64,000 bases of DNA from NCBI RefSeq assembly GCF_005930355.1, contig NZ_VDBO01000006.1, forward strand, positions 183,148 through 247,147, read 5' to 3'. Of this stretch, positions 1 through 8,762 are shown in pieces. The position numbers and the translations under genes are program-made. Origin of the DNA: Paenibacillus sinopodophylli (GTDB lineage: Bacteria; Bacillota; Bacilli; Paenibacillales; Paenibacillaceae). Every line of letters begins with the position of its first letter. Position 1 is the stretch's first letter. The notes beneath the pieces are model-generated. The model worked only from the letters and a program-made list of their open reading frames with translations. It was not told the origin of the DNA and made no database searches.

Positions 1-511
1 CCGTTACTTTAAGCCCGCCGTTTCGAAGTGCGAACATGAGAATAGCTATTCCAACAAGGATGAACCAGCGCTTTTCCGTTATTGTCAGCGGTTCCTTTTT
101 CTTATGAGCGATAAAGATAACGGCGAGTAGCAGCATCGAAATTCCTGTAGCCTGAGCCATACTTAGAGGCTCCTGGTACCACCAGGTTGCTGCTGCAATG
201 ACCAATATGATATTCATATTCGTAAGAGGAGAAGTCAGGCTCGCAGGCCCGTAATGCAGAGCCTTCATAAACAGCGCATTACCCCAAGCAGAGCCAGCGC
301 CAATGATCAAGCCGGCAATCCATACCCGCGGCTCAGCCAGCCAGCCCCATGTACCTTCAAGAGCAGCATGTATGCCGAAGCCGAGCATGCCGGATGCGTA
401 AAGTCCGAGCAGCAGCGTTCTTGTACTGCCGCCGCGCATTTGTGATACTTTCATCCACCAGCCTGCAAGTCCGAAGAGCAGTGCGCTGCTGATGGCTGTT
501 ATGAGCCACAT
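1..511 (-). CDS. EamA/DMT-family transporter, N-terminal part (cut by window start)
   Basis: The minus-strand frame is open from an ATG at 511 to the window edge, about 170 codons. The start reads MWLITAISSALLFGLAGWWM, preceded by a GAGGGG ribosome site about nine bases upstream. The translation is a chain of hydrophobic helices separated by short charged loops, with the small-residue-rich helix near residue 70 (GAGSAWGNALFMKAL) and the segment GPASLTSPLTNMNIILV. These are typical of the ten-helix drug/metabolite (EamA) superfamily, of which the first five or so helices are visible. These proteins export or exchange small metabolites across the cytoplasmic membrane; the substrate cannot be inferred. 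The downstream PHP gene is transcribed the same way but far enough away not to imply an operon. Confidence 0.75.
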   Translation of the reverse strand, partial: MWLITAISSALLFGLAGWWMKVSQMRGGSTRTLLLGLYASGMLGFGIHAALEGTWGWLAEPRVWIAGLIIGAGSAWGNALFMKALHYGPASLTSPLTNMNIILVIAAATWWYQEPLSMAQATGISMLLLAVIFIAHKKKEPLTITEKRWFILVGIAILMFALRNGGLKVT

Positions 512-622
512 GGAAGTCCAACCCCTCGAATTTGTTACACAAATGAAATAGTTCTGTTACCGTCTCATCATATAAGTGGGCTATTATAATAAACAAGACC
601 CCCTTTTTTAATATAACCTTTG

Positions 623-652
623 GGACCTGCGACGTGCAGGTCCACTTTTTTT
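623..652 (+). terminator. Hairpin with T-run, terminator-like on the plus strand
   Basis: An 8-bp perfect stem GGACCTGC/GCAGGTCC with a five-base loop is followed by a run of seven T on the plus strand. No plus-strand gene precedes it, so its role is unclear; on the minus strand it lacks a T-tail after the PHP gene. Confidence 0.35.
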
Positions 653-661
653 GCCCTTCTA

Positions 662-1474
662 CTAAGCGATTGGTACGATGACTTGCTGACGCTTGCGATA
701 ATAGACCCAATGCTTGAACCCAATGTCTTTCAATCTTCGCTCCACAAGTTCCCACTCATCGCCAACCCTTGCCGGCAAATGGGCATCTGACCCGAAGGTT
801 ACATCAACGCCAAAGTGAAGCGCACGCTCCAGAATCGCATCTGACGGATACCAGCCACCTACATATTTCGTACTGCCTGACGTATTGATTTCAATGGAAA
901 CGCCGCATTCGGCGATCGTTTGCAGTGTATCATCGATCGCATCGAAGGCTGGGATATCAGAGAATGCAGGATAATAACCTTTCATCGCATCAATATGCCC
1001 CAATATATCGAACATTCCACTTCGAGCAGATTGCTTAATTAAATCGTAGTAGCTGCGTTTCGCCGCTATTTGCTCCTGCTCTTTCAAGCCGTTCCAACGG
1101 TTTTTGTTGAATATGCTCACGCCGCCAACTTGATGAACAGATCCGATCAAATAATCGAATGGAACGCCTTCGTAAGCTTGTTTGTAGCTCTCAACGTATT
1201 GGGGGAAGAAATCCGATTCGATACCAAGCAGAACCTCGATTTTACCAGCGTATTTTGCCTTAAGACGAAGTACCTCTTCGATGTAGCTTGCGAAATCGCT
1301 TCTTGCCATTGCGATGCCAGGTGAGGGCTGATCTTCTTTGTGGTAAAAGAATGGAGAGTGGTCAGAGATGCCAATAACCTGAAGCCCTGCTTTAATACCC
1401 GCAGTAATATAATCCTCAATCGTACCGTTTGCGTGACCGCATCGCTCGTGATGGGTATGTAGATCAAATTTCAT
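662..1474 (-). CDS. PHP-domain phosphatase, histidinol-phosphatase (HisJ) type
   Basis: The 270-residue product opens with the PHP metal-binding motif DLHTHHERCGHA and carries the other family motifs in order: ISDHSPFF near residue 37, GIESDFFP near 85, GSVHQVGG, GHIDAMKGYYP, EINTSG near 195 and GSDAH near 230. These His/Asp residues build the multinuclear metal site of PHP phosphoesterases. The length and motif set match the Bacillus HisJ group, which dephosphorylates histidinol phosphate in histidine synthesis. No other his gene is nearby, so a different phosphomonoester substrate is possible. It is cytoplasmic, with no signal peptide. It starts at ATG 1474 behind GGAGAGG and stands alone. 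Confidence 0.8.
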   Translation of the reverse strand: MKFDLHTHHERCGHANGTIEDYITAGIKAGLQVIGISDHSPFFYHKEDQPSPGIAMARSDFASYIEEVLRLKAKYAGKIEVLLGIESDFFPQYVESYKQAYEGVPFDYLIGSVHQVGGVSIFNKNRWNGLKEQEQIAAKRSYYDLIKQSARSGMFDILGHIDAMKGYYPAFSDIPAFDAIDDTLQTIAECGVSIEINTSGSTKYVGGWYPSDAILERALHFGVDVTFGSDAHLPARVGDEWELVERRLKDIGFKHWVYYRKRQQVIVPIA

Positions 1475-1551
1475 GATTACCTCTCCTTATTGTGGCTGTA
1501 TGTAAGTTCAACTCATGTTTGTCGGCTAGGTCCGTCGTGTGAATGGTTCGC

Positions 1552-2454
1552 TTATTCGCTGCTAATGAAATGATGCTCGGGCATTCCCTTCAAATCACTT
1601 AGAAACTGCTGAAGTGCAGTGTTTATATATCGGCCAGACCGGTATACGACGCCAACAGGGTGGCTTATCTCGAGCTCATTTACTTTGATCATCTTTAATG
1701 TGCCCAGCCGCAGCTCATTCGCGATAGATAGCTTAGAGACTACAGCAGCACCCAAATTGATCTCAACCATGCGCTTCACTTCTTCGCTGCTCGAAACTTC
1801 CATTACGACATTAGGCTGAACATTGAATTTCTTAAATATTTGATCGACGAATTTGCGTCCCAGCGTATCTGGCGCAAGCATAATCATTGGAATATCCTTA
1901 AGCGTATCTACGGTCGTATGGTCTAGACGGCTCATTGGATGAGCAGGTGAGACGACAAGCTCAAACGTATCATAATAAAGAACGGAGGAGGAAACGTTCG
2001 GATTTTTCTCAGTAAGGTAGGTAATACCGATATCGACCGAGCCGTTCTCGACGCTGGTCATCACTTGGGATGAGGGCATGGAATGTATCGTTGTTTTGAT
2101 CTGAGGGAATTGATTCTGGAAATAAGACAGTACACGCGGTAAAATCTGAATCGCGATGGATGATGTTGTACCTAGCAGAATATGTCCTTGAGGGGTTAAA
2201 TTCATGTCAGACAGCTTTTGCTTCAATTCATCTACAATTGTAAGTATTTGCTCGGCATGCTCTAGAAATACTTGTCCGTGATCCGTCAAAGTGACAGGCT
2301 GGTTCCGATCGATAAGGACGGTCTTGAACTCATCCTCCAGACTTTTGATTTGAGCGGATACGGCAGGCTGGGTGAGATTCAGAAGCTCGCCAGCTTTCCT
2401 GAAGCTCATCGTTTTGGATATCGTTAGGAGTGTTTCGAGTTGACTAATATTCAC
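1552..2454 (-). CDS. LysR-family transcriptional regulator
   Basis: The 300-residue product has the LysR layout. An N-terminal winged helix-turn-helix (MNISQLETLLTISKTMSFRK, then NLTQPAVSAQIKSLE) occupies residues 1-60, and a periplasmic-binding-like effector domain fills residues 90-295. LysR proteins usually control a divergent neighbour, but both flanking genes (PHP phosphatase and corA) lie on the same strand, so the target is not obvious. It starts at ATG 2454 behind a GGGGG-type ribosome site. Effector and regulon are unknown. Confidence 0.9.
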   Translation of the reverse strand: MNISQLETLLTISKTMSFRKAGELLNLTQPAVSAQIKSLEDEFKTVLIDRNQPVTLTDHGQVFLEHAEQILTIVDELKQKLSDMNLTPQGHILLGTTSSIAIQILPRVLSYFQNQFPQIKTTIHSMPSSQVMTSVENGSVDIGITYLTEKNPNVSSSVLYYDTFELVVSPAHPMSRLDHTTVDTLKDIPMIMLAPDTLGRKFVDQIFKKFNVQPNVVMEVSSSEEVKRMVEINLGAAVVSKLSIANELRLGTLKMIKVNELEISHPVGVVYRSGRYINTALQQFLSDLKGMPEHHFISSE

Positions 2455-2531
2455 GCCAATCCCCCTTTCAAAGGTACGGAATGTGCTCGTTTATGTATAA
2501 ACCTATTATAAAGGATAGAAGTAGCAACAGC

Positions 2532-2581
2532 AAAAAAGGGACGCTTAGCAGGAGGCTTCATAGCCCATGCAGTTGCACCCC
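2532..2581 (-). terminator. Probable terminator of corA
   Basis: On the minus strand, just after the corA stop, GGGGTGC pairs with GCGTCCC around an internal small hairpin and is followed by TTTTTT. The loop is long, so the call is tentative. Confidence 0.4.
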
Positions 2582-2604
2582 TCTTGGTCAACCTTATGAA
2601 TCAT

Positions 2605-3540
2605 TTACAGCCATTCCTTCTTGCGGAAGATAAAAAACATACTAATGCCTAGCACCAGCATGATGCCAAGCAGAATGTAAGAGCCCAGTTTAAGATGAAG
2701 CCCAGGGATGAAGTCGAAATTCATTCCGTATATGCCAGTTATAAATGTGAGAGGCATGAATATCGTTGTAATAGCTGTAAACACGCGCATGATTTCATTG
2801 GCTCGGTTCGATACGCTGGACTGATAGGCTTCACGCAAGTTGCCCATTAAGTCGCGGTACGTGTCGAAGGATTCGGCGATTTTGAGCGCATTCTCATAAA
2901 TATCGCTGAAATATTTCTGAAGCTGATCATCGATTAGCTTCAAGTCCTTTTTGTTCAGTGTTGCAATGACGTCGCGCTGTGGGCCGAGTATCTTCTTCAG
3001 CCACAGAATCTCACCGCGCAAGCCGATGATTTCGTTGAGATGAGATTTCTTGGTGTGCATTAATATATCCTCTTCCAGCGCTTCAATCCGATTGTCGATC
3101 CGATCGCCTACGAGGAAATAGTTATCCACGACGATGTCAACCAGATGATAGAGGAAATAATCGGGACTGCTAACCTCTTGTTCCCACAGAACAGGCTTCA
3201 ATGAGCGAAGCTCATTAATTTTTTGTTTCGTAACGGTTATAATAAAGTGGCGGCCGAGAAAGATGTTCAGCGCTCTTAGGAAAATTTCCTCGTCATCAAA
3301 ACGAATGCTGTTAATTACAATGAAGTAGTGGCTTTCGTAAATTTCAATCTTGGGACGCTGTTCTTCTTCACTGAGGCAATCCTCTACAGCGAGATCATGC
3401 ATGCTGAACAGCGGCTGAAGTACTGTGAGATCCTCCACATCAGCATCAATCCAGTAGAAGCCTTCCTTAGGGGGGATTAATGTATCATTAATATCATCGA
3501 TTGTCGTAAATATGCCATTGCTAACGAGACGTATTTTCAT
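2605..3540 (-). CDS. corA: CorA-family magnesium/cobalt channel
   Basis: The 311-residue protein has a long acidic, helical cytoplasmic domain and two C-terminal membrane helices. The first helix ends with the signature YGMNF near residue 280 (the GMN motif forms the selectivity loop of the pentameric Mg2+ channel). The second helix (ILLGIMLVLGISMFFIF) is followed by the basic tail RKKEWL. Family knowledge assigns uptake of divalent cations, mainly Mg2+, across the plasma membrane. The gene is monocistronic, with its own probable terminator. It starts at ATG 3540, where AGGAAGGAG lies upstream on the coding strand. Metal preference (Mg2+, Co2+ or Zn2+) cannot be told from sequence alone. Confidence 0.92.
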   Translation of the reverse strand: MKIRLVSNGIFTTIDDINDTLIPPKEGFYWIDADVEDLTVLQPLFSMHDLAVEDCLSEEEQRPKIEIYESHYFIVINSIRFDDEEIFLRALNIFLGRHFIITVTKQKINELRSLKPVLWEQEVSSPDYFLYHLVDIVVDNYFLVGDRIDNRIEALEEDILMHTKKSHLNEIIGLRGEILWLKKILGPQRDVIATLNKKDLKLIDDQLQKYFSDIYENALKIAESFDTYRDLMGNLREAYQSSVSNRANEIMRVFTAITTIFMPLTFITGIYGMNFDFIPGLHLKLGSYILLGIMLVLGISMFFIFRKKEWL

Positions 3541-3777
3541 CCGGTGTACTCCTTCCTGTGTTTAGAGGAAACTGCCGGCTGAATTGGACTTGGCCGGCAG
3601 TAACCGTATTCGTACGAGTTCGGGCTTAGGTCTGTCGCCTTCCATGTCCGTATGCACCCCTTTATTAATGGAATAAGTGAAATAATTCTTGTCTAGTATA
3701 CTCCCGCATCAGCTTTACATTCAAGCACAAAAACGGTGTTTTTCATGCTGATGATTCAGGATATGCAAATGAGCTTC

Positions 3778-3806
3778 TTGACGCGATTAACAGAATGCAT
3801 TAAAGT
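3778..3806 (+). promoter_or_regulatory. Candidate sigma-A promoter of the met operon
   Basis: TTGACG is followed after 17 bases by TAAAGT. The predicted start lies about 30 bases before the riboswitch, as expected for a leader transcript. The -10 box is poor. Confidence 0.4.
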
Positions 3807-3845
3807 TGTAATTGAAATGTAACCGCGAAAATTGAATAGACTACT

Positions 3846-3957
3846 TTCTTATCAAGAGCAGGCGGAGGGACTAGCCCGATGAAGCCCGGCAACCGGCGTA
3901 TTTTACGCACGGTGCTAATTCTTGCGGAAGCATTTATGTTTCTGAGAGATGAGAGAG
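3846..3957 (+). ncRNA. SAM-I (S-box) riboswitch
   Basis: The leader contains the hallmark S-box core: CTTATCAAGAG, GGCGGAGGGACTAGCCC, GATGAAGCCCGGCAACC, then GGTGCTAATTC and a closing GATGAGAGAGG. CTTATC and GATGAG pair as stem P1. S-box RNAs bind S-adenosylmethionine and, when occupied, favour the terminator that follows, shutting off methionine genes. The element lies directly upstream of metA-metI-metC, as expected. Confidence 0.96.
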
Positions 3958-3983
3958 GCGGATGGCTTATTTATTGAGCATAC

Positions 3984-4014
3984 GACCTTTTCTCACAGCA
4001 GAAAGGGTCTTTTT
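3984..4014 (+). terminator. Riboswitch expression-platform terminator
   Basis: GACCTTT pairs with AAAGGGTC around a short loop, followed by TTTTT, between the aptamer and metA. An open frame running through it from 3962 is not the gene start. Confidence 0.85.
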
Positions 4015-4054
4015 CATGTTCAAGCGGTCATACTGCCTAAGAGGAGTGAAACTT

Positions 4055-4972
4055 ATGCCAATTAAAGTGCCAGACAACTTACCGGCCAAAGAAATACTTA
4101 ACAACGAGAATATTTTCGTAATGGATGAGAGCGTTGCATATCAGCAGGATATTAGGCCGCTGCGCATCGCAATTCTTAACTTAATGCCGACTAAGGAAAC
4201 AACCGAAACACAATTGCTCAGGCTGATCGGCAATACGCCGCTTCAAGTAGAGGTCGTGCTGCTTCATCCGAAGACGCATACCTCCAAAAATACGTCATCT
4301 GAGCATTTGGAGTCCTTCTATAAAACGTTCGATGAGATTTCGCATGAATATTATGATGGTCTCGTTATTACGGGAGCACCTGTTGAGCATATGCCCTTCG
4401 AGGAAGTGAACTACTGGGAGGAATTGAAGGAAATTATGGATTGGAGTGCTCGGCGTGTTACTTCAACCTTCCACATCTGTTGGGGCGCGCAGGCAGGACT
4501 TTTTCACCACTATAATATTCCGAAATACAATCTAGATGAGAAAATGTTTGGTGTCTATCCGCATGTTGTAGAGAAACGGAATGTGAACCTGCTCAGAGGT
4601 TTTGATGAAATGTTCTTCGTTCCGCAATCACGCCACACGGAAGTACGCCGCGAAGATATTGAACCGATCGAGTCACTTGACATTTTGTCGAATTCGACAG
4701 ACTCAGGTGTATATATTGTCGCTTCTAAGGATGGAAGACAAATTTTCGTTACCGGCCATTCGGAATATGATCCTAACTCGCTGAAGTTTGAATATGATCG
4801 GGACAAAGCGAAAGGGCTTCAAATCGATGTGCCGAAAAATTATTTCCCGGGAGATAACCCAGCAAACCTGCCGTTGTCGACATGGCGCTCGCATGCGAAC
4901 CTGCTGTTCTCCAATTGGCTTAACTACTACGTATATCAACAAACGCCGTATGATTTAGGCGGAGGCATTTAA
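4055..4972 (+). CDS. metA: Homoserine O-acyltransferase MetA, predicted acetyl-CoA-specific
   Basis: MetA activates homoserine by O-acylation, the first committed step of methionine synthesis. The start at ATG 4055 has GAGGAGTG upstream and gives 305 residues, the family's usual length; an upstream in-frame ATG at 3962 lies before the riboswitch terminator. Counting from this start, the catalytic Cys is C142 (HICWGAQ), with H235 and E237 in VTGHSEYDP, matching E. coli numbering exactly. Position 111 is Glu (GAPVEHMPF). In this family Glu111 selects acetyl-CoA and Gly111 succinyl-CoA, so the predicted product is O-acetylhomoserine despite the common name succinyltransferase. It is the first gene of the S-box operon with metI and metC. 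Confidence 0.95.
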   Translation: MPIKVPDNLPAKEILNNENIFVMDESVAYQQDIRPLRIAILNLMPTKETTETQLLRLIGNTPLQVEVVLLHPKTHTSKNTSSEHLESFYKTFDEISHEYYDGLVITGAPVEHMPFEEVNYWEELKEIMDWSARRVTSTFHICWGAQAGLFHHYNIPKYNLDEKMFGVYPHVVEKRNVNLLRGFDEMFFVPQSRHTEVRREDIEPIESLDILSNSTDSGVYIVASKDGRQIFVTGHSEYDPNSLKFEYDRDKAKGLQIDVPKNYFPGDNPANLPLSTWRSHANLLFSNWLNYYVYQQTPYDLGGGI

Positions 4973-4974
4973 TT

Positions 4975-5068
4975 CAGGTGAAACGGCTATCGCAGTCCTT
5001 TGGCAGCGCAGCACGTTTCAATCCGAGAAATATAGAGAAAGTAGGGCGAGATCCTATACTTTCCTTTA
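4975..5068 (-). repeat. Dispersed two-hairpin intergenic repeat, copy A (inverted)
   Basis: Read on the minus strand this is the same element as at 8826, 10320, 25503 and 40915. Module 1 is an AT-rich hairpin (GGAAAGTATAGG...CTTTCTCTATATTTC). Module 2 is GAAACGTGCTGCG...AAAGGACTGCGATAGCCGTTTCACCTG. It sits between metA and metI inside the operon, opposite in orientation to the other four copies, and a T-run precedes it in its own orientation. Confidence 0.8.
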
Positions 5069-5096
5069 TTTTAAAAAAAGGGAGCGCTATATAACA

Positions 5097-6257
5097 ATGA
5101 AAATAGAGAGTCATTTAGCCCAAATTGGATCAATTAAAGAGCCTGTAACCGGAGCAGTAAGCTTCCCCGTCTATCAAGCAACCGCCTTCCGTCACCCTAA
5201 GCTTGGGCAAAGCACCGGCTTTGATTATGCACGTACAAAAAGCCCTACAAGAGCAGTACTAGAGGAAGCAGCAGCGCAGTTAGAAGCAGGAGATGCAGCA
5301 TTCGCATGTAGCTCCGGCATGGCTGCCTTGCAAACGATATTTGCATTGTTCAGTCAAGGGGATCATCTGATCGTATCTCTTGATCTATACGGTGGAACGT
5401 ATCGCTTGCTTGAGCGGATCATGTCCAGATTCGGCGTAACGGCTTCATATGTGGATACGAATGATATCAATGCAGTGGCAGCGCTTTGGACGCCAAGTAC
5501 GAAAGCCGTACTTATTGAAACGCCGACTAATCCACTTATGATGATTACTGATATAGAGCGAGTAGCTTCTTGGGCAAAGTCGAAGGGCTTGCTGACAATC
5601 GTTGACAATACGCTGCTTACACCTTTCTTCCAGCGTCCGATTGAGCTTGGCGCTGACATCATCATTCATAGTGCTACCAAATATTTGGGCGGACATAATG
5701 ATGTGCTGGCAGGTCTGATCGTAACGAAAGGCAAGGAGCTCTCGGATGAGATGGCTTTCCTTCACAACTCGATTGGGGCCGTGCTTGGTCCTCAGGATTC
5801 ATGGCTCCTGATGAGAGGTATGAAGACACTGGCACTTCGCATGGAGCGACATCAATACAACGCGACGACAATCGCTAATTATTTGCTGGAACACGAGGCT
5901 GTCGAAGATGTTTACTACCCTGCTTTACCGCATCATCCGGGCCATGACATTCAGAACAAGCAATCCTCAGGCAACACGGGAATCTTCTCTTTCCGATTGA
6001 AGGATGCGAGATATATCGAACCTGTCTTGCGCCATATCAAGCTTATTGCATTCGCAGAGAGCCTAGGCGGCGTGGAATCGCTCATGACATATCCAGCTGT
6101 TCAAACTCATGCGGACATTCCGCTTGAAATTCGTCAGGCTATCGGCGTAGATGATCGTTTGCTTCGCTTCTCAGTCGGAATTGAGCACGCGGATGACTTA
6201 ATCGCAGACCTGGCACAAGCACTGGCTGCAGCACAACGCGAAATCGAGGAGGTTTAA
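5097..6257 (+). CDS. metI: Cystathionine gamma-synthase / O-acetylhomoserine sulfhydrylase (MetI type)
   Basis: This 386-residue protein is a Cys/Met-metabolism PLP enzyme. Family marks include YARTKSPTRAVLEEA near residue 44, the CSSGMAAL loop, DLYGGTYRL, ETPTNPLM, the PLP-binding lysine in HSATKYLGGH (K195) and the C-terminal SLGGVESLMTYP. Such enzymes join O-acetylhomoserine with cysteine to form cystathionine, or with sulfide to form homocysteine. It lies six bases before a paralogous metC and after metA. That arrangement matches the Bacillus subtilis metI-metC pair and favours the gamma-synthase role, probably with some thiolyase activity. It starts at ATG 5097, with GGGAGCG about 12 bases upstream. 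It is cytoplasmic. Confidence 0.88.
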   Translation: MKIESHLAQIGSIKEPVTGAVSFPVYQATAFRHPKLGQSTGFDYARTKSPTRAVLEEAAAQLEAGDAAFACSSGMAALQTIFALFSQGDHLIVSLDLYGGTYRLLERIMSRFGVTASYVDTNDINAVAALWTPSTKAVLIETPTNPLMMITDIERVASWAKSKGLLTIVDNTLLTPFFQRPIELGADIIIHSATKYLGGHNDVLAGLIVTKGKELSDEMAFLHNSIGAVLGPQDSWLLMRGMKTLALRMERHQYNATTIANYLLEHEAVEDVYYPALPHHPGHDIQNKQSSGNTGIFSFRLKDARYIEPVLRHIKLIAFAESLGGVESLMTYPAVQTHADIPLEIRQAIGVDDRLLRFSVGIEHADDLIADLAQALAAAQREIEEV

Positions 6258-6263
6258 TAACAG

Positions 6264-7436
6264 ATGAGCAATGAGACTAATAAAAAGAACTTCCGAGATA
6301 GACGTTTTGCGACAAAGCTGCTTCATTTCGGTGCCGAAATCGATGAGCAGACCGGTGCATCGAGTGTACCGATATTTCAAGCATCCACGTTCCATCATCA
6401 TGATATTTTTGACCCGCCGCAGTATGATTACAGCCGTTCAGGCAACCCGACTCGTCAGGCGCTTGAGGACTATATCGCTTTGCTTGAAGGCGGAGCAAGA
6501 GGTTTTGCCTTCGCATCAGGTATGGCTGCCATTTCGACTACGTTCTTGCTGCTCTCAGCAGGTGAGCATGTCATTGTGACAGAGGACGTTTACGGCGGTA
6601 CATACCGCTTGCTTACGACAATTTTAGATCGGCTGGGCATTGAATCGACTTTTGTAGATATGACGAATTTCGAAGAAGTGAAGGCTGCCTTGAAGCCAAA
6701 TACGAAAGCTGTATTTATGGAGACGCCATCCAATCCAACGCTCAAAATTACGAACATTGCTGAAACGACATCATGGGCGAAGGAGCATGGTTTGCTTACG
6801 TTGCTTGACAACACATTTATGACCCCTTACCATCAACGTCCAATCGAGCTTGGCGTCGATATTGTATTGCATAGTGCAACGAAGTTTTTGGGTGGTCACA
6901 GTGATGTGTTGGCTGGACTTGCAGTAACGGCGGATGAGGCGCTTGGCAAGCGTCTCAAGCAACTTCAGAACGGGATGGGTACTGTTCTGAGTGCTCAGGA
7001 ATCATGGCTGCTTATGCGCGGTATGAAGACGCTGCAGATGCGTATGGAGAGCAGTGAACGCAGTGCGCGCAGGCTGGCGGAATGGCTCTCGACTCATAGT
7101 GAGGTAACCGCTGTGTTTTATCCGGGACTGTCTAACCATCCGGGCCGTGAAATTCATGAGAAGCAATCGCTTGGATACGGAGCTGTCGTTTCGTTTGATG
7201 TCGGCAGCGGCGAACGTGCCAAAGCGCTGCTTAATAAAGTTCAAATACCACTCGTAGCCGTTAGTCTGGGCGCGGTTGAGAGCATTCTATCCTATCCTGC
7301 GATGATGTCGCATGCCGCTATGCCGAAAGAGATTCGTCTTGCACGTGGGATTACAGACGGCTTGGTTCGTTATTCGGTCGGCCTAGAGGATATTGAGGAC
7401 TTGATTGAGGATTTGGATAACGCACTTCGTCCATAA
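6264..7436 (+). CDS. metC: Cystathionine beta-lyase (MetC type)
   Basis: The 390-residue paralogue of the preceding gene has the same fold marks: DYSRSGNPTRQALEDYIALL, FASGMAAIS, EDVYGGTYRLL, ETPSNPTL, the PLP lysine in HSATKFLGGH (K207) and SLGAVESILSYP. Position downstream of metI and similarity to the B. subtilis MetC group suggest it splits cystathionine to homocysteine, pyruvate and ammonia, completing transsulfuration. The ribosome site GAGGAGG overlaps the end of metI and the gap is only six bases, so translation is probably coupled. Lyase and synthase members of this family are hard to separate from sequence, so the assignment leans on order. A strong terminator follows. Confidence 0.85.
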   Translation: MSNETNKKNFRDRRFATKLLHFGAEIDEQTGASSVPIFQASTFHHHDIFDPPQYDYSRSGNPTRQALEDYIALLEGGARGFAFASGMAAISTTFLLLSAGEHVIVTEDVYGGTYRLLTTILDRLGIESTFVDMTNFEEVKAALKPNTKAVFMETPSNPTLKITNIAETTSWAKEHGLLTLLDNTFMTPYHQRPIELGVDIVLHSATKFLGGHSDVLAGLAVTADEALGKRLKQLQNGMGTVLSAQESWLLMRGMKTLQMRMESSERSARRLAEWLSTHSEVTAVFYPGLSNHPGREIHEKQSLGYGAVVSFDVGSGERAKALLNKVQIPLVAVSLGAVESILSYPAMMSHAAMPKEIRLARGITDGLVRYSVGLEDIEDLIEDLDNALRP

Positions 7437-7456
7437 AGAGGACGAAATGAAAGGAA

Positions 7457-7491
7457 AGCACGGATGTTCTAGCGAACATGCCGTGTTTTTC
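7457..7491 (+). terminator. Terminator of the metA-metI-metC operon
   Basis: CACGG-ATGTTC pairs with GAACAT-CCGTG around TAGC, followed by TTTTT. Confidence 0.85.
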
Positions 7492-7602
7492 CGTATTTCA
7501 AGGCGAGAGAGCATCATATGGAAAGTGACTTTGCCCTGTGATTTATGTTAGGATTAAGCGTACAATTGTTTACCTAGAACGGACACAAGGAGGTCTTGCG
7601 GA

Positions 7603-8739
7603 ATGGGAACGTTAGACCATATTTTGGATAAAGCATTGCGCGGCGAGCGAGTTTCGCTCGAAGAAGGCATGGAGCTGTTCGCTTCGGATCAGATTGAGAA
7701 AATGGGTCATGTTGCCAATCAGATTATGCTGAGGCATCATCCGGAGCCAATTACAACATTTGTCGTTGGCCGAAACGTGAATTATACGAATGTATGCGAT
7801 GTGTATTGCCGCTTCTGCGCTTTCTATCGCGCGCCAGGTTCCAAGGAAGGTTATGTTCTGCCTGATGAGTTGATCTTGAGCAAAATTCAAGAGACGATTG
7901 ATGTCGGCGGGACTGAAATATTGATGCAAGGCGGAACAAATCCGAATTTGTCATTTACCTATTATTTGGATCTGCTTCGCAAGATTAAGCAGCATTACCC
8001 AGCTATTACGATGCACTCCTTCTCTCCTGCAGAAATTCAGAAGATGAAGGTCGTATCAGATGGTCTATCACTTGATGAAGTCATCAGGCAGCTGCATGAA
8101 GCCGGCCTTGATTCCTTGCCTGGGGGCGGAGCGGAGATTTTGGATGACCGCACGCGCCGCAAGATCAGTAGAATGAAGGGCTCGTGGACGGATTGGATGG
8201 ACGTAATGAAGTCTGCTCATCGTCATGGAATGAACACAACGGCAACGATGGTATACGGACTTGGTGAGACGGTTGAAGAGCGCGCGTTACATATGCTTCG
8301 CATCCGTGATGCTCAGGATGAATGCATAGCGAACAAGTATGATTCAACGGGCTTCCTGGCCTTTATTTCCTGGCCGTTCCAGCCAGACAACACGAATCTC
8401 AAGCTGGAGAAGGCGAAGCCGGAGGAGTATCTCCGTATCGTAGCAGCAAGCCGAATTATGCTTGATAATATTAAGAATTTCCAATCATCATGGGTAACGA
8501 TGGGACCAGAGATGGGTAAGCTGTCCTTGTCGTATGGCTGTAATGATTTCGGCAGCACGATGATTGAGGAGAATGTAGTTTCGGCTGCAGGAACGACACA
8601 TAAGGTCAACATTGAGCTGATTTTGCAATTGATTCGAGAAGTAGGTAAAATTCCAGCTCAGCGGGATACGAAATACAATATTTTGAAGGTATATAACGAA
8701 GCCGATAAAGCTGATCTTGATTTTGTGATGCAGAACTAA
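7603..8739 (+). CDS. mqnC: Cyclic dehypoxanthine futalosine synthase MqnC
   Basis: This is a 378-residue radical-SAM enzyme. The cluster-binding motif is CDVYCRFCAFYR (CxxxCxxC) near residue 63, followed by MQGGTNP, HSFSPAEI and DSLPGGGAEIL, which mark the MqnC/MqnE/CofH group. The ending TKYNIL with GVNDFGSTMIEENVV-like spacing (here GCNDFGSTM then IEENVVSAAG) fits MqnC. The enzyme cyclises dehypoxanthine futalosine in the alternative menaquinone pathway, using S-adenosylmethionine and a 4Fe-4S cluster. It stands alone, behind AAGGAGG, with its own terminator; the other mqn genes must lie elsewhere. Confusion with MqnE is possible but less likely because the order of motifs fits MqnC. Confidence 0.88.
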   Translation: MGTLDHILDKALRGERVSLEEGMELFASDQIEKMGHVANQIMLRHHPEPITTFVVGRNVNYTNVCDVYCRFCAFYRAPGSKEGYVLPDELILSKIQETIDVGGTEILMQGGTNPNLSFTYYLDLLRKIKQHYPAITMHSFSPAEIQKMKVVSDGLSLDEVIRQLHEAGLDSLPGGGAEILDDRTRRKISRMKGSWTDWMDVMKSAHRHGMNTTATMVYGLGETVEERALHMLRIRDAQDECIANKYDSTGFLAFISWPFQPDNTNLKLEKAKPEEYLRIVAASRIMLDNIKNFQSSWVTMGPEMGKLSLSYGCNDFGSTMIEENVVSAAGTTHKVNIELILQLIREVGKIPAQRDTKYNILKVYNEADKADLDFVMQN

Positions 8740-8762
8740 ACGAGTTCCAAGCTGTCTAGTCA

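Noticed and set aside
3962..4054. In-frame N-terminal extension of MetA from ATG 3962
   Set aside because: It runs from the end of the SAM riboswitch through its terminator; ATG 4055 has a good ribosome site and gives residue numbering that matches the family.
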